A stretch of DNA of 14,105 nt from JBHJOF01 sp050330055 (GCA_050330055.1 JBHJOF010000130.1:1-14105); one strand, 5' to 3'; positions 1 to 7,569 are shown, counted from the first letter of the stretch. The notes: generated from the letters alone by a model not told the origin. Program-made: numbers and translations.

Positions 1-1140
<1,140 letters not shown>

Positions 1141-1257
1141 GCCCCTTCTGTCCCCTCTCTCACCTTGCAAAGCTGCCCCAAGGCGCCCGTCCCGCCTATG
1201 CGCCGCCCCGAGATCGAGGCTTGCGCGGCGCCCTCGCCGAACGCCAAATGCCGCATC

Positions 1258-2004
1258 ATGGCATTCTCCCGCGGCCATACCGGGGATCGAGGCTTGGCAG
1301 ACTTTAGCATCACACTCGGCAACAAGAACTATTCCTCCTGGTCGCTGCGCGGCTGGTTGCCGCTGAAGCAATGCGGCGCCGACTTCACGGAGCGCGTCAT
1401 CCCGCTGCGCCAGCCCGATAGCGCGGCGCGCATCCGGGCTCGGAGCCCGAGCGGGCGCGTGCCCGCGCTGGAAATCAACGATGGCAGCGGACTGGTGATC
1501 TGGGACTCGCTGGCGATCGCCGAGTACCTCGCCGAGCGCTTCCCCGCCGCCGCTCTCTGGCCGAGCGATCCCGAGGCGCGCGCCTTGGCCCGCGCGGTGA
1601 CCGCCGAGATGCACTCGGGCTTCGCCGCGCTCAGGACCGCCATGCCGATGGACCTGCGCGGCCGCGAGCCCGAACTCGGCGCCCGCCTGCGCCAGGCGCC
1701 GGGCGTGGCCGACGACATCGCCCGCATCGTGGCCATCTGGCAGGACTGCCGGGCCCGTGTCGGCGACGCCGGCGACTTCCTGTTCGGCCGCTTCTGCATC
1801 GCCGACATCGCGTTTGCCCCGGTGGCCAGCCGCTTCGTCACCTACGGCGTGCTGCTGCCTGAGCTGGCGGCCGCCTACCGCGACGCCGTGATGGCCTGGC
1901 CGGCCATGCAGGATTGGGCGGCGGCGGCCGAGGCGGAGCCCTGGACTATTGATTTTCCGGAGCGGGATCGCTTGGTGGCTGTTCGGCCGGCTCGAGTGGA
2001 ATGA
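1258..2004 (+). CDS. Glutathione S-transferase family protein
   Basis: The thioredoxin-like N-terminal domain begins with NKNYSSWSLRGW, whose Tyr/Ser cluster is where GSTs activate glutathione. It continues with GRVPALEI (the cis-proline that binds the glutathione backbone) and WDSLAIAEYLAERFP (the gamma-glutamyl-binding Asp/Ser). The rest is the helical C-terminal domain, with FGRFCIADIAFAPV near the end. Substrate unknown. The ATG at 1258 gives 248 residues. A TTG at 1294 gives 236, which fits the family better because homologues usually start a few residues before the first strand. Neither start has a good Shine-Dalgarno sequence, so the start is uncertain. The upstream gap of 117 bp is shared with the divergent aminopeptidase gene. 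The last 59 bp overlap the 3' end of the TAXI receptor gene on the other strand. Confidence 0.9.
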   Translation: MAFSRGHTGDRGLADFSITLGNKNYSSWSLRGWLPLKQCGADFTERVIPLRQPDSAARIRARSPSGRVPALEINDGSGLVIWDSLAIAEYLAERFPAAALWPSDPEARALARAVTAEMHSGFAALRTAMPMDLRGREPELGARLRQAPGVADDIARIVAIWQDCRARVGDAGDFLFGRFCIADIAFAPVASRFVTYGVLLPELAAAYRDAVMAWPAMQDWAAAAEAEPWTIDFPERDRLVAVRPARVE

Positions 2005-3052
2005 GGCCCTGCTCGCGGTAGTAGCGCTCCGCGCCCGGGTGCAGGGGTATGCCGATGCCGTCGAGCGATGTCTCCAGGCGAATCAGGCGGCCCTTGGGAT
2101 GGCCACGGTCCAGGAGCTGGCGCGTGTTCTCGTGCCACAGGGCACGGGTGAGCTCGTAGACCAGGTCTTCCGACAACTCGGACGAGACCAGCCACTGCGC
2201 GCCGACGGACAGTGTCGGGGTCAGCCCGACGTTCAGATAGGTGCCCGGCGTGATGACGTCGGTCTGGAAGTATGGATAGTCGGCCAGCAGGCTCTCGGCC
2301 TGGGGGCCCCGGATCGGCACCATCGAGATCAGGTTGTCGTTGGCCAGTTCCTCGACTGCGCTGGCCGGCGCGCCGACCACCATGAAGAAGCCGTCGAGCT
2401 CGCCGGCACGCAGCCGGTCGGCGGCGGGACCGACGGCCAGCGCTTCGGCCGTCAGGTCCTTTGGCTCGAGGCCGTAGGCGGCCAGGATCAGCAGGGCGTC
2501 GACCCGCGTGCCCGAGCCTTCGCGGTCGAGCGAGATGCGCTTGCCCTTGAGGTCGGCCACGCTGTTTATCCCGGCGCCGCGTCGCACGACCAGATGTACT
2601 GCCTCCGGGTAGAGATTGGCGATGGCGCGAAGCTGCGGCAGCGCACCGCTGTCGGCGAAGGTGCCGGTGCCGTGGTAGGCCCAGTAGGCGACGTCGGCCT
2701 GGCTGAAGCCCGATTCCAGGTTGCCCGAGGCTATCCCTTCGACGTTGTCGACCGAACCATTGGTCGACTGCGCCACGGCGATGAGGCCCGGCACCCCGCA
2801 GCTCCCGCCGCGCTGACATTCGCGGCTACCGGGAGGACTGCTGATGGCACTGGCGATGATGCCGCCGATCGGGAAATAGGTGCCGACCGACGAGCCGGTG
2901 CCGATGCGGAAGAAGGTGACGTCCTGGGCCTGGCCGCCGGCGAGCGCGATGAGCGAGAGCGGGGCAAGTAACAGCGTCAGCGCGGTGCAGAGGACGCGCA
3001 GCCGGGTGCCCCCGATACCGACTCTCCGGCCAGACCTGCGAGCGCCCGTCAC
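1946..3052 (-). CDS. TAXI-family TRAP transporter solute-binding protein
   Basis: Periplasmic receptor of a tripartite ATP-independent transporter, TAXI subclass. I start it at GTG 3052 because GGGGGAG lies about 5 nt upstream and it gives a complete signal peptide: basic residues 5-19, hydrophobic core 20-38, likely cleavage after A42 (GGQA/QD). The same frame stays open further upstream, but that part has no protein-like features. The mature protein begins FFRIGTGSSVGTYFPIGG, the family's typical first strand and loop. It has RGGSCGVPGL with a second Cys just before it (possible disulfide), then VDNVEGIASGNLESGFSQAD and LKGKRISLDREGSGTR, all typical TAXI positions. Length is 368 residues, near family size. 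TAXI receptors work with a large fused DctQM permease; none is in this window. It overlaps the GST gene tail to tail and diverges from the acyl-CoA synthetase. Ligand unknown. Confidence 0.92.
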   Translation of the reverse strand: MTGARRSGRRVGIGGTRLRVLCTALTLLLAPLSLIALAGGQAQDVTFFRIGTGSSVGTYFPIGGIIASAISSPPGSRECQRGGSCGVPGLIAVAQSTNGSVDNVEGIASGNLESGFSQADVAYWAYHGTGTFADSGALPQLRAIANLYPEAVHLVVRRGAGINSVADLKGKRISLDREGSGTRVDALLILAAYGLEPKDLTAEALAVGPAADRLRAGELDGFFMVVGAPASAVEELANDNLISMVPIRGPQAESLLADYPYFQTDVITPGTYLNVGLTPTLSVGAQWLVSSELSEDLVYELTRALWHENTRQLLDRGHPKGRLIRLETSLDGIGIPLHPGAERYYREQGLIPLEPAEQPPSDPAPENQ

Positions 3053-3280
3053 ACCGTCTCCCCCTTGTCCTGGACGCTGCCTTATCTTGGATGCCAGGGT
3101 GCTGCGGTATTCCCTGGTTCGTCGCGCGCCACAAGCTTGATATAGCATGCCGCCTGCGGGATTCCATAAGCAGCCCGGCCCGGCGCTGCAAGAAATCGCG
3201 CCTGCGTCGTTCAAGCGACAGGTCGAACGATAGGGAAGCACAATGATGCACAAGACAATCTCTACCAAAGGGGTCCGTCC

Positions 3281-4828
3281 ATGAACCTGGCGGTCCTGCT
3301 GGCGCGAGCCGGGCGCAGCAGCCGCGAGGCGCCGGCCGTGGCACTGGGCCCGGCCGTCCTGGCCAGCTACGGACAGCTCGCGGCCCGCGTGGCGGCGCTG
3401 GCCGGCGGCCTCAGGGGGCGCTTCGGCCTTGCGCCCGGCGAGCGGATTGGGCTCGCCATGAGCAACTGTCCGCAGTACCTGGAGGTGCTCTACGGCTGTT
3501 GGCACGCCGGACTGGTGGCGGTGCCGATGAACGCCAAGCTGCACCCGGCCGAACTCGCCTTCATGCTGGAGAACAGCGGCGCGCGGCTCTGCTTCGCAAG
3601 CCCGGCCCTGGCGCCCGCAATCAACGGGGCGATCGGCGAGCAAAGCAGCCGGCTGCCCGCCCTCTCGGCACTGATCGAGGTCGGCTCGCGCGACTACGAG
3701 CGGTTGTTCGAGGCGCACGCGATCGAGCCGTTGTCGCGCGCGCCCGACGACCTGGCCTGGCTCTTCTACACCAGCGGCACCACCGGCCGGCCCAAGGGCG
3801 CCATGCTGTCGCACCGCAACCTCATGGCCATGGCGCTCAGCTATTTCGTCGACGTCGACCAGATCGCGCCGGGCGACAGCATCCTGCATGCCGCTCCCAT
3901 GTCGCACGGCTCGGGCCTCTACATCGTGCCGCACGTCATGGCGGCGGCCTGCCAGGTGATCCCGGAGAGCGGCCAGTTCGATCCGGCCGAGCTCTTCGCC
4001 CTACTGCCGGCGCATCGCGGCGTCACCTGTTTCTTCGCCCCCACCATGGTGAAGCGGCTGGTCAGCCATCCCGCGGCGGCAACGGCCGACCGCAGCAACC
4101 TCAAGACCGTCGTCTATGGCGGCGGGCCGATGTACGTCGAGGACCTGAAGCAGGCCATGGGCACGCTGGACAACGTCTTCGTGCAGATTTACGGCCAGGG
4201 CGAGAGCCCCATGACCATCACCTCGCTGACCCGCGCGCAGCACGCGGATCACTGCCATCCGCGCTACGAGGCGCGCCTGGGCTCGGTCGGCCGGGCGCAG
4301 AGCGTGGTCGAGGTGCGCATCGCCGACCCCAAGGACCGAAGCGACGACCGCAGCCTGCCGCCGGGCGAGCTGGGCGAGGTGCTGGTGCGCGGCGACGCGG
4401 TGATGCTCGGCTACTGGCAGAACCCGGAGGCGAGCGCCGCCACACTGCGCGGCGGCTGGCTGCACAGCGGCGACCTGGGCGTTCTGGACGAGGACGGCTT
4501 CCTCACGCTCAAGGACCGCTCCAAGGACGTGATCATCAGCGGCGGCAGCAACATCTATCCGCGCGAGATCGAGGAGGTGCTGCTGGGCCACGAAGGCGTG
4601 CTGGAGTGCGCCGTCATCGGCCGCTCGCATCCCGACTGGGGCGAGGAGGTGATGGCCTTCGTGGTCGCCCGCCCCGGCGAGCAGCTTTCGCCCGAGGCGC
4701 TCGACGCGCTCTGCCTGGCCCGCATCGCCCGCTTCAAGCGCCCCAAGGTCTACCGCTTCGTCGAGGCGCTGCCGAAGAACAGCTACGGCAAGGTGCTGAA
4801 GACGGCGCTGAGGGAGATGGCGGATTGA
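3281..4828 (+). CDS. Acyl-CoA synthetase (AMP-binding, class I adenylate-forming)
   Basis: ATP-dependent ligase joining a carboxylic acid to CoA through an acyl-adenylate. Length is 515 residues, usual for the family. Motifs run in order: P-loop YTSGTTGRPKG at 163-173; adenine-binding YGQGE at 304-308, a variant of the usual YGxTE; GELGEVLVRG; HSGDLG with the ribose-binding Asp near 398; the hinge KDRSKDVIISGG at 411-422; and the C-terminal catalytic Lys near 504 (NSYGK). All steps of adenylation and thioesterification are therefore supported. ATG at 3281 is preceded by AAAGGGG at 9 nt. The substrate cannot be read from sequence; medium or long chain fatty acids, dicarboxylates or aromatic acids are all possible. 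The TAXI receptor diverges from the other side of a 228-bp gap, which might mean uptake and activation of the same acid, but that is speculation. Confidence 0.93.
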   Translation: MNLAVLLARAGRSSREAPAVALGPAVLASYGQLAARVAALAGGLRGRFGLAPGERIGLAMSNCPQYLEVLYGCWHAGLVAVPMNAKLHPAELAFMLENSGARLCFASPALAPAINGAIGEQSSRLPALSALIEVGSRDYERLFEAHAIEPLSRAPDDLAWLFYTSGTTGRPKGAMLSHRNLMAMALSYFVDVDQIAPGDSILHAAPMSHGSGLYIVPHVMAAACQVIPESGQFDPAELFALLPAHRGVTCFFAPTMVKRLVSHPAAATADRSNLKTVVYGGGPMYVEDLKQAMGTLDNVFVQIYGQGESPMTITSLTRAQHADHCHPRYEARLGSVGRAQSVVEVRIADPKDRSDDRSLPPGELGEVLVRGDAVMLGYWQNPEASAATLRGGWLHSGDLGVLDEDGFLTLKDRSKDVIISGGSNIYPREIEEVLLGHEGVLECAVIGRSHPDWGEEVMAFVVARPGEQLSPEALDALCLARIARFKRPKVYRFVEALPKNSYGKVLKTALREMAD

Positions 4829-4861
4829 CCCGTCAGACCCAGAGTGAAGCGTTGTTTGTTT

Positions 4862-4980
4862 TGTCATGGCCGAGCTTGACCCGCCTGCGGGGCCGTAGCC
4901 CCTACGGCGCGGCGAAGGCCGGCCATCCAGGAATCAGTGCCAACACACTCTGGATGCCCGGATCAAGTCCGGGCATGACA
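4862..4980. repeat. Interspersed inverted-repeat element downstream of acyl-CoA synthetase
   Basis: The left end reads TGTCATGGCCGAGCTTGACC and the complement of the right end reads TGTCATGCCCGGACTTGATC, so the element has imperfect terminal inverted repeats of about 20 bp. GGCCATCCA at 4920-4928 and TGGATGCC at 4951-4958 form a second inner pair. Between 4885 and 4920 is an extra GC-rich segment. This TGTCATGCCCGG...CTTGACCCGGGCATCCA style is common as a multi-copy intergenic repeat in alphaproteobacterial genomes (established, from memory). It has no ORF and may also serve as a folded 3' end for the synthetase mRNA. Confidence 0.7.
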
Positions 4981-5032
4981 GCCGGTGGGTTGTTCCGTAG
5001 GTTAGCAGGCAATGATCCAAGAGGCGGCGATC

Positions 5033-5260
5033 ATGACCAATATCGTTAGTGCCGGGGATGCCGCGACTGTCCTGCCGCTGCTGCTCGAACTCGTACAGCA
5101 GGGCGAGATCGTGATCCTCACGAAATCGGGTCGGCCGGTAGCCAAGCTGGTACCCTTCTATACTGGGCCGCGACGGAGCCAGTCCGCGACGCTGCGACGC
5201 TCGAGCGTTTCGCTGATGGCTACCGCAAGGCCGGCCTTCCGGAGTGACGCGCCGGCGTGA
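5033..5260 (+). pseudogene. Phd/YefM-type antitoxin, N-terminal part only (broken)
   Basis: From ATG 5033, with AGAGG about 8-12 nt upstream, the frame encodes a typical Phd/YefM/VapB fold: SAGDAATVLPLLLELVQQGE then VILTKSGRPVAKLVPF, the N-terminal DNA-binding half that binds its own promoter. Homology ends at 5158 (VPF). The reading frame then runs through the 94-bp direct repeat in a sense that gives only Arg/Ser-rich shadow sequence to a stop at 5260, a 75-codon product. The matching C-terminal half lies about 870 bp downstream at 6021-6107 in another frame. No PIN, Doc or RelE-like toxin gene follows. The truncated protein might still bind DNA, but it lacks the toxin-binding tail. Confidence 0.7.
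5162..5255. repeat. 94-bp direct repeat, copy A
   Basis: It matches 5939-6032 over 94 bp without gaps, with about ten mismatches (near 89 percent). Read on the plus strand in a frame different from the antitoxin, it gives RDAATLERFADGYRKAGLPE followed by TGA, which looks like the natural C-terminus of a protein I cannot name. It begins three bases after the antitoxin homology stops and ends five bases before the phage-like fragment begins. Confidence 0.8.
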
Positions 5261-5328
5261 TCGAAGGCGCTGTCCTCGAGCATCTGGTTCGAGATGTCGA
5301 TCAAGGCATACAACTCGGTCACCTCGTA
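5260..5328 (-). pseudogene. Short fragment resembling HK97-type major capsid protein
   Basis: Minus-strand translation of 5328-5260 gives YEVTELYALIDISNQMLEDS then AFD. This closely resembles the stretch of HK97-fold phage major capsid proteins that reads like ELYALVDISNQLLEDSAFD (recognised from memory, not searched). Only 23 codons remain: an in-frame TAG lies upstream at 5358-5356, and downstream the frame enters repeat copy A. It is a debris fragment, not a gene. Chance resemblance cannot be excluded without a profile search. Confidence 0.45.
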
Positions 5329-5355
5329 ACGACGCCTTCGCACCGTTCGTGCCGC

Positions 5356-5748
5356 CTACTCCTCAAAGCGACCCGTGGCGTCACGATCGCGCTCGTATCG
5401 TCTCGTGAGCGGAAACGGCGGCAACCAGGACTCGCGACGGACGGTCCAGAGTTCGTAGGTCGGCCTCAGTTGGTCAGGGGCATCCAGCGCTCCTAGGTTT
5501 ACTTCGATTTCGTCTGCGCTGCGGCCGAAAATGGACGAGCCGCAGCGGGGACAGAAAAACCGTCCGGCGTAATCGCGTGTCTCGCCATCGATCGTCACCG
5601 CATCCTGAGGGAACACCGCGGACGCGTGGAAAAGGGCTCCATGATGCTTGCGGCAGTCGAGACAATGACAAAGGCCGACCCGGTATGGGCGTCCCGACGC
5701 CACGATTCGGACGTTGCCGCACAGGCAACCGCCCGTGAATCGGTCCAT
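5356..5748 (-). CDS. GFA family protein (Gfa/CENP-V-type zinc protein)
   Basis: Length is 130 residues, complete for this family. The zinc ligands are present: GGCLCG (C8, C10), CHCLDCRK (C27, C29, C32) and FFCPRCGSS (C66, C69), the two-cluster pattern of the beta-sheet Gfa/CENP-V fold. The family is named for glutathione-dependent formaldehyde-activating enzyme, but most members have no proven reaction, so no substrate is claimed. ATG at 5748 has AGAGGAGA about 6 nt upstream, a strong ribosome site. The gene is intact although it sits among fragments. It lies between the two 94-bp direct repeats and between the two halves of a broken antitoxin gene, which suggests it arrived as, or was caught in, a local rearrangement. 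Nothing links it functionally to its neighbours. Confidence 0.9.
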   Translation of the reverse strand: MDRFTGGCLCGNVRIVASGRPYRVGLCHCLDCRKHHGALFHASAVFPQDAVTIDGETRDYAGRFFCPRCGSSIFGRSADEIEVNLGALDAPDQLRPTYELWTVRRESWLPPFPLTRRYERDRDATGRFEE

Positions 5749-5783
5749 GCCGCGTCTCCTCTAAAATCAAGCGGTCGGAATGT

Positions 5784-5926
5784 TTACAACGAACCCCGTC
5801 GGGCGTCCATGAAAGATGCGCCAGCCTTTTCGGCTGAAGGCTTTACAGCGTCGAGAAAATAAACTTCGACTGCGCGTGCCGGATTCTTGTGAGCAGTATG
5901 TCGAGATCTATAAAGCCGGCGTCCAC
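5784..5926 (-). pseudogene. Possible frameshifted gene remnant of unknown family
   Basis: On the minus strand, 5926-5864 reads VDAGFIDLDILLTRIRHAQS plus K. After a shift of one base at 5864 the next frame reads VYFLDAVKPSAEKAGAS and ends at TAA 5786-5784. The two pieces read together like one protein segment (LLTRIRxxQSK-VYFLDAVKxxxxGA), which suggests a single-base deletion in a decayed gene. I recall similar segments in uncharacterised proteins but cannot name a family. No ribosome site and no longer frame is present. Low confidence. Confidence 0.25.
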
Positions 5927-5938
5927 GATGCTCTACCC

Positions 5939-6032
5939 ACTGGGCCACGACGGCGCCAGTCCGCGACGCTGCGACGCTTGAGCATTTCGTTGATGGCTAC
6001 TGCAAGGCCGGTCTTTCCGAGTGACGCGCCGG
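5939..6032. repeat. 94-bp direct repeat, copy B
   Basis: Direct copy of 5162-5255. Most differences from copy A are C-to-T or G-to-A (for example CGT to CAT, CGC to TGC, GCT to GTT), so copy B looks like the more decayed one. The end of copy B runs into the C-terminal half of the antitoxin. Confidence 0.8.
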
Positions 6033-6107
6033 GTGCCGGGCAGCGCCAAGGGCAAGCTCGTCACTGCCGACGATTTCGATGCACCGCTGCCCGAGTTTGA
6101 GTCGTAA
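6021..6107 (+). pseudogene. Phd/YefM-type antitoxin, detached C-terminal part
   Basis: The frame from 6021 to TAA 6105-6107 encodes VTRRVPGSAKGKLVTADDFD then APLPEFES, the characteristic tail of Phd/VapB-type antitoxins (GSAKGK, then an acidic DDFDAPLP segment that wraps the toxin). It fits the N-terminal half at 5033-5158 end to end: KLVPF, then RRVPGSAKG. It has no start codon context of its own. No toxin gene follows; the next gene is a membrane protein on the opposite strand. Confidence 0.65.
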
Positions 6108-6128
6108 GGCTATCGCTGTCCAGCCCGA

Positions 6129-6878
6129 TCAAGCCCGCCGCGCCTTCAGCTTCTTGTAGGCGACCGGCAGCAGGGCGAGCAGGCCGAGGCCGGTGAGCGC
6201 AATCAGAATCTCGGGTGTGACCACCGCGGCCAGGGAGAAGGCCTCCGACGAGTCGAACAGACTGCCGAGGCCGGCGCCGGCGAAAACGAAGACGAAGGCG
6301 CCGGGAATGATGCCGATGAAGGTGCCGATCACATAGCTGCGCAGCGGCATGCCGAGGAAGGCGGGTACGAGGTTTACCACGAAGAAGGGGAACAGCGGGA
6401 TCAGGCGAAGCATCAGGAGGTAGCTGAGCGCGTTCTCGCGGAAGCCCTGCTCCATGGCTTTCAGGGTCGGGCCGGCGCGGCCTTCGAGGCCATGGCGCAG
6501 GCTGTCGCCGAGCGCGGTGCGGGCGATCAGGAACACGGCGGTCGCACCGATGGTAGCGCCGATCACCACATAGACGGTGCCGAGCCAGGGCCCGAAGAGG
6601 AAACCGCCGGAGACGCTGAGCAGCGCGGCACCGGGCAGCGAGATCGCGGTCGCCGCGGCGTAGACCAGGATGAACAGAGCGACGGCGAGCAGCGCCTGCT
6701 CGACGACGAATCTGATCAAGAGGTCACGATGCGTTTTCAGCGTCTCGAAGCTCAGGTAGCTATCGAGGTCGAAGGCGAAGATCGCCGCGCCCACCGCCGC
6801 CAGGATGAGCAGCGGCAGCAGGCGCCGGGCTAGGTCGCGCAGAGTCCCGACCCGGCCAGTCATCTCGCCGCTGCTCAT
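6129..6878 (-). CDS. TVP38/TMEM64 (VTT domain) membrane protein
   Basis: Polytopic inner-membrane protein of the DedA-related VTT superfamily, 249 residues. Hydrophobic segments lie at about 20-37, 55-82, 84-118, 150-175, 180-206 and 216-240, with a basic C-terminus (KKLKARRA). The signature is GGFLFGPWLGTVY through GATIGATAVFLIAR at 91-120, followed by the re-entrant region MLRLIPLFPFFVVNL near 156-170 and GTFIGIIPG at 185-193. Family members are linked to lipid scrambling and membrane homeostasis. The exact role here is unknown. ATG at 6878 has GGAAGG directly before it and GAGG 9 nt upstream; an ATG five codons later is an alternative start. It lies 25 bp downstream of the exported cupredoxin-like gene on the same strand, so they are probably co-transcribed. 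Confidence 0.92.
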   Translation of the reverse strand: MSSGEMTGRVGTLRDLARRLLPLLILAAVGAAIFAFDLDSYLSFETLKTHRDLLIRFVVEQALLAVALFILVYAAATAISLPGAALLSVSGGFLFGPWLGTVYVVIGATIGATAVFLIARTALGDSLRHGLEGRAGPTLKAMEQGFRENALSYLLMLRLIPLFPFFVVNLVPAFLGMPLRSYVIGTFIGIIPGAFVFVFAGAGLGSLFDSSEAFSLAAVVTPEILIALTGLGLLALLPVAYKKLKARRA

Positions 6879-6903
6879 CCTTCCAAGCCTCGCTCGGTGC
6901 CGG

Positions 6904-7380
6904 CTATCCCTCGACCTTGATCCTGTAGTCGGGCGTCGGATTGAGCGGGCAGGAGTAGAGGTACTCGCCCGGGGTTAGCTCGACCATGTAGTCCTTGGTG
7001 ACGCCCTCGGTCAGCCCACCGCCCGACACGCTGGGCAGCGTCGCCCGGCTGACCAGGCCGTCGCCACGCAGATAGAAGCCGAGCTCGTAGGGCACGTTCT
7101 TGTTGGTGACGCGGAACACGTACTTGCCGGGCTTCAGCGTCAGGGTCTGCGCCTCGGCGAGCCGCTCCGCGCCGGACTGGGCGTTGATCGCCTCGCAGTC
7201 AGCCTTGGCCGTGCTGCTGTATCCGTGATCCATGCCGTTCTCGGCCTCGACGAACTGGCAAGGCGTCTGGGTCAGCTCGATCACCTGGCCGTCCTGCGCT
7301 GAAGCCTGAAAGCTGGCCAGGCTCAGTGCCGCGGCCAGGGCCGCCATCAGGGCCGGCCGCTTGAGGCCTGTCGACGTCAT
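6904..7380 (-). CDS. Exported small cupredoxin-like protein, function unknown
   Basis: 158 residues. The signal peptide spans 1-28 with a clear ASA/QDG cleavage site. The mature part is beta-rich, with the texture of a cupredoxin fold: LKPGKYVFRVTNKNVPYELG at 82-101, then LTPGEYLYSCPLNPTPDY near the C-terminus. C144 is in the place where blue copper proteins carry the Cys ligand, but no His follows it. The only clear His is H52, so a standard type 1 copper site is not complete. C41 and C62 could form a disulfide or another metal site. ATG at 7380 follows GGAAGGAGCAAAGGACA, a good ribosome site. It heads a likely operon with the TVP38-family gene. I have seen similar uncharacterised proteins but know no assigned function. 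Confidence 0.85.
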   Translation of the reverse strand: MTSTGLKRPALMAALAAALSLASFQASAQDGQVIELTQTPCQFVEAENGMDHGYSSTAKADCEAINAQSGAERLAEAQTLTLKPGKYVFRVTNKNVPYELGFYLRGDGLVSRATLPSVSGGGLTEGVTKDYMVELTPGEYLYSCPLNPTPDYRIKVEG

Positions 7381-7464
7381 TGTCCTTTGCTCCTTCCCGT
7401 AGGGTCCGTGCCGGCGGATAAGCTTCTCTTTACCACATGGTCCGGATCGGCCCTGGTTGCGGTT

Positions 7465-7479
7465 TTCCACTGCATGGAA
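7465..7479. promoter_or_regulatory. Possible operator: inverted repeat TTCCA-N5-TGGAA
   Basis: TTCCACTGCATGGAA is an inverted repeat with 5-bp arms, 85-99 bp upstream of the cupredoxin-like gene start. A second smaller symmetry (ACCACATGGT) lies nearer the gene at about 7432-7441. Either could bind a dimeric regulator. No clear -35/-10 pair was found to anchor it. Confidence 0.2.
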
Positions 7480-7540
7480 GTTGCTTGCCCCCGCCATGCT
7501 GAACGCTGAGGTGGGGACGGCGCGCGGGAAATCATCGGCC

Positions 7541-7558
7541 CTTCACGCCCAAGTGAAG
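7541..7558. other. Perfect hairpin just downstream of sufE
   Basis: CTTCAC-GCCCAA-GTGAAG, a 6-bp stem with a 6-nt loop, 12 bp beyond the sufE stop. There is no T-run on either strand, so it is a weak 3' hairpin at best rather than a clear intrinsic terminator. Confidence 0.3.
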
Positions 7559-7569
7559 CGCCGTGAAGC

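Noticed and set aside
1212..1296. 12-bp word GATCGAGGCTTG repeated at 1212-1223 and 1285-1296 around the GST start
   Set aside because: Only two copies, and short ones. The second ends on the alternative TTG start, but no regulatory meaning can be shown.
1949..2971. 340-codon plus-strand frame
   Set aside because: Antisense to the TAXI receptor; no motif or ribosome site.
3053..3934. Upstream extension of the TAXI receptor frame on the minus strand
   Set aside because: It lies antisense to the acyl-CoA synthetase, has no recognisable domain, and the signal peptide begins only after the GTG at 3052.
4862..4980. CRISPR or insertion sequence
   Set aside because: No regularly spaced identical repeats and no transposase; a single inverted-repeat element fits better.
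3499..5049. 516-codon plus-strand frame inside the acyl-CoA synthetase
   Set aside because: Arg/Gly/Ala-rich shadow in another frame of a gene with all adenylate-forming motifs.
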